A DNA stretch of 64,000 bases from Roseburia rectibacter. Its GTDB lineage: Bacteria > Bacillota > Clostridia > Lachnospirales > Lachnospiraceae. This document shows positions 55,798 to 64,000 of the stretch, one piece after another. The notes beneath the pieces were generated by a model. That model had not been told where the DNA came from. It searched no databases and saw nothing but the letters and a program-made list of their open reading frames with translations. The translations under genes were made by a program, and so were the position numbers. The stretch is from assembly GCF_014287515.2 (NCBI RefSeq), contig NZ_CP092473.1, forward strand, positions 3,569,501 through 3,633,500, read 5' to 3'. Numbering within the stretch: the first letter of the stretch is position 1; every line of letters starts with the position of its first letter.

Positions 55798-55923
55798 TTT
55801 TTGTTGCAATGATTTAAGTCCGAGTTTCTAATAAAACCCGGACTTTTCATATTGAATCTAAACCAATGTCCTGCATTTACGTTATTATTGCAAAATATAG
55901 TTTAAATAAAATCTAAGCAAACC

Positions 55924-57117
55924 TTAATATTGTATAATCTGATTCACTATTTCTTGATAATCATAAATATCATCATTTTCAAACGGCTTTTTTGCTCGTC
56001 CTTTATCAAACGCTTTATTAAGTAATTCTTCATATTCAGCTTCACCCGATACTTGATTTCCATTCCAATAATAGTTATAAATTGGAAAACCTTCCGCATC
56101 AAATTGAATATTAGCATTATCTTCTGCACCACACTCTCCTTTCGCTTCTACAACAAAAGAACCATCTTCTATGCTGTAAACGATATCATAATACTCATCC
56201 ATATGCCCGCCAGAATCCAAAAATAAATTTTCACCCTCTATATATGAAAAGCCATAATTCCACATAGGCTGATAAATCACTGAATTATCGAAGTAGCTAC
56301 ACAACATATCTCCACCCGCTGTAGAGCCAAAATTAATATATAGTTCCGGAATATTATCTCCATTCACATTTACTAATTTATATTTTTGTAAAGGTTCATC
56401 AAGCAAAAAATCATCGTTCATATACTTTTCAAAAACAAAATCAATATATGCTGATTTCCAAGCCTCTGAAGTTTTTATATTATATTGTTCTTTCAACTCT
56501 AATATATTTTTTATATCTTCTATCTCTCCTTCTTCATAATTATTAACATACCAGGCAGTAACTTGTTCACCATTATAAAATATTTCTATGTATATTATTT
56601 TTCCATCCTGTAACAAATAAATTGCGTCTGAATCTTCTGACACACTTTGATATGTATAACCATATTCCTGAATCTTGGACAATACAGCTGCTCTATTATC
56701 CCCAATACGTACCCCATATAAAGCCACCTTCTCATTTCCCTGATTTGAAACAGCATAATAGCCATAATCATCCCAGCTTAGTTTAAAGTTGTCGATACAA
56801 TAATTATTACTTCCCGTCGCAGCTTCGTTGTCGTATTCCATATCCATGATTTCAACAACCTTTTCAAAATTTCCTATATAATCTGTGATCTCAACTATAT
56901 TATTTTCGCTATTGGATACTTCGACGAAAGAATTATCCTCAGAACTCTCTTCCTCTTCTGCTGCAGCTTCTTCATACTCTGTCTGCCCTTCTGTATCAGC
57001 AGTTATCGCATCATTCTCCTGCAGCTCAGCCAGATCTGCCTGCGTTGTTTGATTCCCACAGGCAGAAATTGTCATTGCCATTAACATATATAACGATGCA
57101 AATTTTCTTTTTTTCAT
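55924..57117 (-). CDS. Lipoprotein with calcium-binding-like repeat
   Basis: 397 residues. Lipobox ISACGNQ after a short signal, an acidic low-complexity stretch, then a globular region with VNGDNIPELYINFGS, an FG-GAP/EF-type segment also seen in the neighbouring 840-residue protein. Function not recognised. GGAGG upstream. Confidence 0.7.
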   Translation of the reverse strand: MKKRKFASLYMLMAMTISACGNQTTQADLAELQENDAITADTEGQTEYEEAAAEEEESSEDNSFVEVSNSENNIVEITDYIGNFEKVVEIMDMEYDNEAATGSNNYCIDNFKLSWDDYGYYAVSNQGNEKVALYGVRIGDNRAAVLSKIQEYGYTYQSVSEDSDAIYLLQDGKIIYIEIFYNGEQVTAWYVNNYEEGEIEDIKNILELKEQYNIKTSEAWKSAYIDFVFEKYMNDDFLLDEPLQKYKLVNVNGDNIPELYINFGSTAGGDMLCSYFDNSVIYQPMWNYGFSYIEGENLFLDSGGHMDEYYDIVYSIEDGSFVVEAKGECGAEDNANIQFDAEGFPIYNYYWNGNQVSGEAEYEELLNKAFDKGRAKKPFENDDIYDYQEIVNQIIQY

Positions 57118-57186
57118 AATAATATCTTATCCTCCTTCGTATGATACAAAATCCTTTTTTAGAAAGCATAAATAGGTTACCTTTTT

Positions 57187-59709
57187 CTATTCTAATGTAT
57201 AAACTTTTTCTTCTAAAGTATAAGTATTGGTTTCTTTTACTTCTTTCGTTATCAAATCAACTTGTAAAGTGTATAAAAGACTTGAAATATTTGGATCCTC
57301 GGAATATGCACCTACTCTAGCTGTTAAAACATTATCTGTTAATGATGTCTGATATACTGTCCCTTCATTTTCGTATATAGTCCCCAGCTTTTGTAATACT
57401 TCATTACTAAGTTCCGTATAATCAACAGCAGTCTGCGTACTATTTTCACCTGTAGCAGGTGCAACATTTTCTGCCAAAATTATCCAGTTGCCATCAACCC
57501 ATTGATAATTTAATAATTCCATAACATCAACAGATTCTATTTTATTGACTTTATAATTTATGTTATCAATTTCATAATATGAAACATCATCTTGGTATTG
57601 CGCAATAATTCCATTTGTATAAATTTCATACGAAGTATAAAGTGACTGCCCACTCTCAAATAGTTTTACAGCAGATTTTCCGTTATATATATAAATATCA
57701 AAACATACAACTTCACTACCACCACTTGCTAATAACAATTCAGGTATTCCATTATTATCAATATCATAATATGTATATAACAACGTACATTGTAATTCAT
57801 GATAATATTCCAAAATAGCTGTATGCAAATCACTATATTTAGAATTATATAATTCTAAATTATCCAGCCATTCATTGTCTTCAACAGCACAAGCCTCTTT
57901 ATATCTTTCAAGAATTTCATTATAGGAATCTTCCATAGATTTTGTTTCTGTTATAGGAAATACCTTTTCACCTTCATACTGTTCTAAATATTCTGCATTA
58001 TCTTCCGGCAAAAATCCATAACATTTACTTTCATTTGTTTTATCTGCATTTTTCAACTGCACCAAATATCCTGCAATTTCTTCGTTGATATTATTTTGAT
58101 ATTCAATCAAATCTGGTACTGCCGTCTTTGCTCCTTCGCTCAATGCACCTAATGCCGCATCTCTTGTTATATAACAGAATTTCAGATATGTATAACAATA
58201 TTGACTTATTTTATATAAATTTTCCGGAGTAATATTATTCACATCACTAAATATTGAATTTCTTAATGTCTGATATGATGTAAATGAATCTGCCTGAAAT
58301 ATACTTGCATACATGGAAAGCATAAAACTATCTGTATTGCTCAGTCCTTCTTTATAAAATGGTATGTTCGCAGACATAACACTCCATCCTATTAACATTA
58401 AATTTGCTGTTAAGCCAAAAGAAGCTGTCAGATCTGCCGCCTCAAAAATTAAATCATCATAATTTTCTTTTAAATATCTCAACGCTGAATATGTTGCAAT
58501 ATCGGTCTTTAAAGTGCCTACATAATTGACAATTCCATTTTTCATCGCATTTGACATAACACTCTGAGAATCTGTGTTTACAACAAATTTACTTAATGCA
58601 TTTACTGCATACTTATCTTGATTCTGAAACTCATCTGCAAATCCAACTACTTCTGCAACTTTATAAAATTTATCAAGAAAACTGGTTGCTTCTGCTACTC
58701 CTTTTCCCACTTTTGTATATAATTCTGTCGTATCAGAAAAGAATTTTGCTTTGTCACATGCATTTTCTAATGTCTGATAAGATTTATTATAAGCAGCTAT
58801 ACTTGCATTATTATCTACGTCTATCTGAGATTTCAAATGATTACTTGTCTTTAACAAATTGTCAATATTTTCATCTAATTGCTTATCGATTGCATTGATT
58901 GCTTTTCCTAATGCCCCTTTACCGTCAAAATGAGACATTAACTCGTTCATTGCTTTTACTTCTTGTTGTAATTCATCATCTGAATATGTACAAAATAACA
59001 TTGCCAGTTCTTCACTATATTTCGAATCATATGCAGAACTGTCTAACGCAAAATTTTGTATCGACTGTACCCATGATTCCCCGTCCATATTTAGCAGCCC
59101 ATTAAACATAGTTACAACAAAAGAAGCCTTCCCCATAGTATCTTCATTTTTTTCCGAAATACCTATGTCATCCTGCCAATCAAATAAATACGTTTGATTA
59201 TTTTTTAAAACATCCATATAAATATCAATGATATTTTTACTTGGCATATCAATTAAAATCGTGTTATCCACAACCAACATGCTGCTATTTAATAACAGCA
59301 GCGAATATTCTAATGGAATCCACACACCATTTTCATTTTTTATGGTTTCAAACGGTGCTTCATAAGAATCAGCCATTTGCGTAAACAGTATATGTCCAGC
59401 CTTTGTACTGTCATAATAAAATACTGTCAGACCATATGGTACTTTTTCATCTGCATCCCGATTATAAATAGAAACATATTCCTCAGACATCCCAACTTCA
59501 TATCCAAGCCTTGTCCCAAGTTCTTCTGCATTTGCATAGACATTATCATTTTTTATCATAACCTGTAACGTTTCCGCATTGCCAATATTATCGGAAAATT
59601 CAACCGACACGGTATGATATGCTTCTTCTGTGCTTTCATCCGCCAAAACGATATTCGAAGACGATATTAACATAGCAATACATAATACTAAACTTATGAT
59701 TTTTCTCAT
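57187..59709 (-). CDS. Large secreted protein with stalk-type domain
   Basis: 840 residues. Signal peptide to about 25, then a copper-amine-oxidase N-terminal/stalk-like domain (VMIKNDNVYANAEELGTRLG), a long helical middle (about 170-560), and near the C-terminus IDNNGIPELLLASGG, an FG-GAP/EF-hand-like loop. Starts with a 4-bp ATGA overlap with the upstream lipoprotein gene. Function unknown; likely surface located. Confidence 0.7.
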   Translation of the reverse strand: MRKIISLVLCIAMLISSSNIVLADESTEEAYHTVSVEFSDNIGNAETLQVMIKNDNVYANAEELGTRLGYEVGMSEEYVSIYNRDADEKVPYGLTVFYYDSTKAGHILFTQMADSYEAPFETIKNENGVWIPLEYSLLLLNSSMLVVDNTILIDMPSKNIIDIYMDVLKNNQTYLFDWQDDIGISEKNEDTMGKASFVVTMFNGLLNMDGESWVQSIQNFALDSSAYDSKYSEELAMLFCTYSDDELQQEVKAMNELMSHFDGKGALGKAINAIDKQLDENIDNLLKTSNHLKSQIDVDNNASIAAYNKSYQTLENACDKAKFFSDTTELYTKVGKGVAEATSFLDKFYKVAEVVGFADEFQNQDKYAVNALSKFVVNTDSQSVMSNAMKNGIVNYVGTLKTDIATYSALRYLKENYDDLIFEAADLTASFGLTANLMLIGWSVMSANIPFYKEGLSNTDSFMLSMYASIFQADSFTSYQTLRNSIFSDVNNITPENLYKISQYCYTYLKFCYITRDAALGALSEGAKTAVPDLIEYQNNINEEIAGYLVQLKNADKTNESKCYGFLPEDNAEYLEQYEGEKVFPITETKSMEDSYNEILERYKEACAVEDNEWLDNLELYNSKYSDLHTAILEYYHELQCTLLYTYYDIDNNGIPELLLASGGSEVVCFDIYIYNGKSAVKLFESGQSLYTSYEIYTNGIIAQYQDDVSYYEIDNINYKVNKIESVDVMELLNYQWVDGNWIILAENVAPATGENSTQTAVDYTELSNEVLQKLGTIYENEGTVYQTSLTDNVLTARVGAYSEDPNISSLLYTLQVDLITKEVKETNTYTLEEKVYTLE

Positions 59710-60302
59710 TTAACATCCTCCTCACTATTTTCCTGAATCATCTGCTTCATCAATTTCTGATATGCCGTTATTAAATTTCCTGTTATTCCATTCATAAATT
59801 CCTGTGTTGAATAGTCTGCTGTAAATATACCCTCTTCATAGTTATACGGCACTTTAACTTCACACTTTGTTTTCTCTGCTGCTGCAATATAGTTGTATAT
59901 ATATTCTTCGAAACTTTCTTCCGTCAAATTTTCTTCTTTCATAACATCTTCAAATATATTCATAAGTTCCGGTGCAGTAATTTCATACACAATATACTCT
60001 TTGGTTATCTCTTTTATTTTGATAGAATCCTGCTCCACAATCTTAGTAATAATGCCATTACTGGCATTTTCAGAATCTTCAAAGAAATCCGCCAATTTTT
60101 CGTCTGTTACAAAATTTCCAGTTCCTAAAATTATGGTTTCGACAGCTTTCATATCCTTATTAGTAACTGCTTCAACTATTTTTTCTGCTTCTGTCTCAAC
60201 AACCTTATCCGTCCCACATGCCGAAAAGCATAATGTAAATACCAGACTAATAATTAACAGCTTCTTTTTTGCAGACTTTTTCATCTTTCCAATATTATAC
60301 AT
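59706..60302 (-). CDS. Lipoprotein, DUF5105-like
   Basis: 198 residues with a lipobox FSACGTDK and an alpha/beta domain rich in Glu/Ile. GAGGAG lies 7 nt upstream of the ATG at 60302. Overlaps the next gene by 4 bp and forms an operon with it. Family assignment tentative. Confidence 0.65.
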   Translation of the reverse strand: MYNIGKMKKSAKKKLLIISLVFTLCFSACGTDKVVETEAEKIVEAVTNKDMKAVETIILGTGNFVTDEKLADFFEDSENASNGIITKIVEQDSIKIKEITKEYIVYEITAPELMNIFEDVMKEENLTEESFEEYIYNYIAAAEKTKCEVKVPYNYEEGIFTADYSTQEFMNGITGNLITAYQKLMKQMIQENSEEDVK

Positions 60303-60485
60303 AAGTCATCTCCTCTTCATTTTTTTCCGCAAGATTTTATATTTCTCTATTGTAACGGATAGAACACCTATACTTTCGATTATCTGTTTTGCACAACAAA
60401 TGCTTAGTGAACCCGAAGAGTTTCTGAACAGACACATAAAATTCTATAATAAAAATGATACAATTTTAACAATTGTACCATTTGA

Positions 60486-60515
60486 GGTGTTCAAAGAAGT
60501 GTTCATTTGAACACC
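60486..60515. repeat. Inverted repeat after the FN3 protein gene
   Basis: GGTGTTCAAA and TTTGAACACC with a 10-nt loop, no clear T-run; it may still end the minus-strand transcript. Confidence 0.5.
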
Positions 60516-60529
60516 CCATCTTGAATCCG

Positions 60530-61267
60530 TTATTTCTTTTTTACCACAACCGTTTTCACATACGAATTCTGTCCAAATACCCTCGTACCATCATCATATA
60601 CTGTGTATGGACAAACTTTCACATAATATCGTTTTCCCTTTTTCAGCCCTTTTATTGTCCTGGTTGTGCCTGCTGAATACACTGTTTTGATACCTTTTTT
60701 GAATTTATAATCTGTAGAATATTGTATCCTGTAACCAATGGCATTTTTTGCAGTTGCACACTTCACAGTCATCTGACCTTTTTTGGTGCTTTTTAAAGAT
60801 TTTAATGTGCCTTTGGAGAGTTTGATCTGTTTTTCTGCTTCAATACGGAAGGTATATGTAACATCTCTATATCCCTCAACCTTTAAATAATAGATGCCTT
60901 TAGGTAATGTTCTGGATTGTTGCCCTTTATATAACCCCGTTACAGCATTTTGTTTATATGGTATATCATTATTCTTCAACAATATCTTCCCTGCCGTATT
61001 ATAAATATCCATATCACAGCTATAATATGGTTCTTTATCCATTGCCGCATATAATACCACATGTGATTTTTCTGTAATCTGAAATCTATAATATCTCGTT
61101 TCTGTATAAAAAGTGCCAGATGTCAGCTTCCCCGTATAACTTTCACCCAGTTCGTAATCTTCTGCCTCATCTGCCATCGCAGCCTGTACCGTACTACTTC
61201 TGAATCCCAGAATTACAATTACACATAAAAACATTAACAGTAAATTTTTTTTAATTTTTTTGCTCAT
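60530..61267 (-). CDS. Secreted FN3-domain protein
   Basis: 245 residues. Signal peptide (about 1-30, ending VQAAMA), a beta-rich PPC-like domain (YYRFQITEKSHVVLY) and a C-terminal fibronectin type III domain (GYRIQYSTDYKFKKG, LKKGKRYYVKVCPY). Likely surface protein. One of a run of similar genes. Confidence 0.75.
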   Translation of the reverse strand: MSKKIKKNLLLMFLCVIVILGFRSSTVQAAMADEAEDYELGESYTGKLTSGTFYTETRYYRFQITEKSHVVLYAAMDKEPYYSCDMDIYNTAGKILLKNNDIPYKQNAVTGLYKGQQSRTLPKGIYYLKVEGYRDVTYTFRIEAEKQIKLSKGTLKSLKSTKKGQMTVKCATAKNAIGYRIQYSTDYKFKKGIKTVYSAGTTRTIKGLKKGKRYYVKVCPYTVYDDGTRVFGQNSYVKTVVVKKK

Positions 61268-61299
61268 AGATAATTTTCTCCTTTTCTAACTCCAACATT

Positions 61300-62068
61300 T
61301 TAACGATAATACAATTTCACATCTGAAAATCCAACAATAGTCCCGGCATCTGCTGGCACTTCAATCGTTAAACGCCTTGTATTTTTCAACGAAATATCTA
61401 CAGTTTTAGGCAAATCATAAATACCTACCGAAACAGTTTATACCAACTGCCCCTCAGAATATATCTTTACGTCGAAATCACCATGATTACCTGCTCCATC
61501 CATCTTACCAACCTTAAAAGTCAATTTATTGTATTTTCCTTCTATATTAAAGTTTGCAAATTTTTCATCCCAAGATGAATCCTGCCCAAGTGTAAAACTC
61601 TTCTTTTGTTCTTTTCCGCCCATCTTAAAATAGTTCCCATTTGTATAGGCTTCATAATTATAACTGTTATATGGTTCATATGTATCGACCAGATAAACAT
61701 AATCACGCACAGTGATTTTTTTCACTCCGGAATATTTTCCATATTTCTTTTTTCCATTGACATTTTTATATGCCCGCACTCTAAACTGATAGGTCTTTCC
61801 TGTACTTAACTTTGAGATTGTCAATTTATTTTTTGTTACATTCTTTGTTTTCCATGAACCACCGGCAGTCCTGTACTGTAATGTATATCCTTTAGCTCCA
61901 GATACCTTTTTAAAAGCTACTTTAACAGACTTTTTCCCAGTCTGTGTGATGGATGTTATTTTCGTATTCCCAACTTTTGTGGCTGCCTGTGTTTCAACCA
62001 TGTTCATCTGCATAAACAGACAAAAAACCATAATGCATAAAAATAATTTTTTTAATGTTTTTTTTCAT
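61300..62068 (-). pseudogene. Broken or phase-variable FN3-NPCBM secreted protein
   Basis: A FN3 domain (GKKSVKVAFKKVSGAKGYTL) followed by an NPCBM-like domain that ends at a TAA (61438-61440). The same frame continues after the stop for 45 residues (TVSVGIYDLPKTVDISLKN...) to 61300, completing the domain. At the 5' end the ATG at 62068 with an A8 tract (62058-62065) is out of frame; one base fewer gives an in-frame signal peptide. So two lesions are present. Confidence 0.75.
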
Positions 62069-62115
62069 CCCTTTATTCCTTCCTTTCCTGCTCTATTTTG
62101 TTGCTAAAATAATTT

Positions 62116-62922
62116 TCAATACACAACCACCGTATTTACCTTACTTTTCTGCTTGTATTTATTTTTTGCATAAAGCCGTATCTGTGTACCATTTTTTATC
62201 TTCTGCGTTTTTATTTTAAACTTCCCATTCTTATCCGATTTTGCAGAATATGTAGTTGTCCCTATATTGGCATATACTGTTACATTTTTACTGGTCGTTC
62301 CGGCAATAACACCTTTCTTTTTATTTATATTAGTTATCATCGGTTTCTTTGGTGCCTGTGATTTATATAATTTACAGTTTACAATTCCAAATGATGTTCC
62401 CCCGCTCACAGCCTTGTTATCTTTTACATATATTTTGAGTTTTTTTACTCCTGCCACATTAACAGAAATTTTAAATGGTATTTTTGACGGGGTCATACGA
62501 TATTTTTTCAATAATTTTCCATCCCCGTAAAAATACAATGTAGTGTCAAAATTTGTCGTGTTATAGCTGTCTATCAAGACCAGTTTTGCCTCCAGTTTTT
62601 TATATTTATTTCCAATATTGTAAGTACTGTATGCCCAGCTGATTTCCGGTGTGTAATTCCATCTGGCTATCCACGCTTCAATTCCATGCGTATATGAATT
62701 TCCATAAATGTCTGTATTTCCCCTTGTATATTGATGCTGCCCAATCGTATATACAAAACTGTCTCCCTCATTTCCTGTATACTGTCCGCTTTTTACAGGC
62801 TTCAGGGTATCCATGTATATATACGCTTTCTCCTGTGCCATGACAGGCTGTGCCGGTATGATACAAAGCATCATCATCCCAGCCAGTAATAAAATAATTC
62901 CGTTTCTGCAAAGTTTTTTCAT
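62116..62922 (-). CDS. Secreted NPCBM-domain protein
   Basis: About 268 residues from the ATG at 62922. Signal peptide (about 1-30, ending PVMAQ), NPCBM domain (about 33-185: THGIEAWIARWNYTPEI, AVSGGTSFGIVNCKLY) and a C-terminal Ig-like domain (GVIAGTTSKNVTVYANI, LYAKNKYKQKSKV). Carbohydrate binding is the family role; ligand unknown. Confidence 0.8.
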   Translation of the reverse strand: MKKLCRNGIILLLAGMMMLCIIPAQPVMAQEKAYIYMDTLKPVKSGQYTGNEGDSFVYTIGQHQYTRGNTDIYGNSYTHGIEAWIARWNYTPEISWAYSTYNIGNKYKKLEAKLVLIDSYNTTNFDTTLYFYGDGKLLKKYRMTPSKIPFKISVNVAGVKKLKIYVKDNKAVSGGTSFGIVNCKLYKSQAPKKPMITNINKKKGVIAGTTSKNVTVYANIGTTTYSAKSDKNGKFKIKTQKIKNGTQIRLYAKNKYKQKSKVNTVVVY

Positions 62923-63011
62923 AACTAGCATTCCTTTCTCTTTTTCTAAACATGCCCTGTCGGTCTGCAAATCATTTTTCACAGACCGGCAGGACTTCCT
63001 GTACTACAGTT

Positions 63012-64000
63012 TTACTTTCCACTATATTTTTTCAGTACAACTTTCTTTCCCTGCCCTTTTCCCTTAAAGAGCTTTTTGTACTTCTTATACTGTGCTGCCG
63101 GCACTTTGATCTGTGCATTTTTTCTGATTCCGGAAAATGCATTTTTGCCGATCCTCTTTAACTTTTTAGACCTGACAATAATGTTTTTCAATTTGCCGCA
63201 GTCCTTGAATGCTTTCGTACCGATTTTTGTTGTGTTTGCTCCGATCGTAACTTTTACAAGCTTTTTACAGCCAAGAAATGCAGATGTACCAATCTCTTTT
63301 ACGGAGTCAGCAATCACTACTTCCGTAACACTGCTTTTCTTAAATGCATAATCAGATATTTCTGTTACCTTATATATCCTGCCATCGTAAGAAACGGTAG
63401 ACGGTATCTTCACTTTCGTTACCTGCTTTGTTTTCAGACCGACTACAGCAGCTTCTTTTCCATCCATTACCTCATAACGGATTTTACCGGAAATAAATTC
63501 AGTCCAAAGATCTGATTCATCTTCCTCATCATCTTCATCGTCCTGTTCTGTATCAGCTTCAGGTGTATCCGTCTTCCCTGTATCTGCATCTTTTCCTGCG
63601 TCTGTGTCTGTTCCTGTATCCGTATCTGTGTCTGTTCCTGCATCCGTATCTGCCTGTGACTTCTCATAAACCGCCTGAATTACTACACTTCTTTCCGGCA
63701 TCGTGAACGATGTTTCTATGTCAGACTCATTTTCCAGTTTTATATTTCCTGATAAAACGACCCATTTTGAAAACTCCATTCCATTTTCCAGGCTGTCTGC
63801 TTTCACTCTGACAGATGTTCCAGCGGGATACATTTCCGTTTTATTTCCGGTTCCATTGTAAATTGTCACACCGTATTTCTTTACTGCTGTCCAGTGTGCA
63901 TATAAGGTCTGATTTCCTGTCAGTGAAACCGTTGTATTTTCTGTTATCTTTGTTCCGCCATTTTCTGATGTATACCAGCCATCAAATGTGTAACTATTTC
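63012..64000 (-). CDS. Surface protein with InlB-type and BspA-type repeats, C-terminal part
   Basis: At least 329 residues; the 5' end lies outside the window. InlB B-repeat-like region (YTFDGWYTSENGGTKI near the edge), a Gly-containing beta domain, an Asp/Thr low-complexity spacer (TDAGTDTDTDTGTDTDAGK-type), and a C-terminal BspA-like LRR_5 array (ITEISDYAFKKSSVTEVV, EIGTSAFLGCKKLVKV). The internal GTG at 63869 is not the real start. Confidence 0.85.
   Translation of the reverse strand, partial: NSYTFDGWYTSENGGTKITENTTVSLTGNQTLYAHWTAVKKYGVTIYNGTGNKTEMYPAGTSVRVKADSLENGMEFSKWVVLSGNIKLENESDIETSFTMPERSVVIQAVYEKSQADTDAGTDTDTDTGTDTDAGKDADTGKTDTPEADTEQDDEDDEEDESDLWTEFISGKIRYEVMDGKEAAVVGLKTKQVTKVKIPSTVSYDGRIYKVTEISDYAFKKSSVTEVVIADSVKEIGTSAFLGCKKLVKVTIGANTTKIGTKAFKDCGKLKNIIVRSKKLKRIGKNAFSGIRKNAQIKVPAAQYKKYKKLFKGKGQGKKVVLKKYSGK

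Overview
The window reads as a chromosomal segment of an anaerobic Lachnospiraceae bacterium (Roseburia/Agathobacter-like). The grounds are family-level gene content: type III glutamine synthetase, DUF4250, a YjfB-type motility protein, WhiA/RapZ/Crh-like synteny, a minimal SufCB pair, T-box control and AT-rich spacers. The genus is an inference, since no rRNA or marker comparison could be run.

0-10 kb: ftsX (cut by the window edge), ftsE and a CdaR/PucR-type regulator, then yitT with a degenerate TagA/WecG-like protein, and a CstA peptide transporter behind a complete T-box leader with its own promoter. Next come a secreted SH3b-NlpC/P60 hydrolase, a small YjfB-like gene preceded by 21-bp repeats, RidA, a CvfB-like S1 protein and an acyl-ACP thioesterase.

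10.6-14.6 kb: a small island in tRNA-Gln(CUG). The tRNA is intact on the right and its last 47 bp are repeated on the left. The island holds a HEPN/MNT toxin-antitoxin pair, an IS1380-like element, a truncated gene, an excisionase-like HTH gene and a decayed MNT remnant. It has no integrase.

14.7-18.5 kb: a YigZ-family protein and a class A PBP.

18.5-28.2 kb: a second integrated element of 9.7 kb, bounded by 65-bp direct repeats that carry the terminator between the convergent PBP and ammonium transporter genes. It encodes a RelE-like toxin with a 54-aa antitoxin, a tyrosine integrase, excisionase-like proteins, an SF3 primase-helicase, unknown proteins, a serine recombinase, a Mor-like activator, a DUF5688-like protein and many tiny zinc-ribbon or membrane proteins. 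No relaxase, capsid or terminase is visible, so it is probably a satellite or integrative mobilizable-type element.

28.2-33.7 kb: nitrogen assimilation (amtB, PII, glnN) with unusual leader repeats, then class II aldolase.

33.7-46.3 kb: housekeeping genes: lipid kinase, a Crh-like HPr, whiA, rapZ, murB, an M18 aminopeptidase, hprK, uvrC and ftsH, with divergent pyrG.

46.3-54.6 kb: a lipoprotein amidase, small DUF proteins, a YgjP-type metalloprotease, a possible structured RNA, sufCB and an amylo-alpha-1,6-glucosidase with a Ser/Gly repeat insert.

54.6-55.8 kb: a dispersed intergenic repeat interrupted by a 319-bp MITE, GGGTGAAA hairpins, then tRNA-Phe and tRNA-Gly.

55.9-64 kb: secreted proteins and lipoproteins (stalk domain, FN3, NPCBM, InlB/BspA repeats), one of them broken by a homopolymer frameshift and a nonsense codon.
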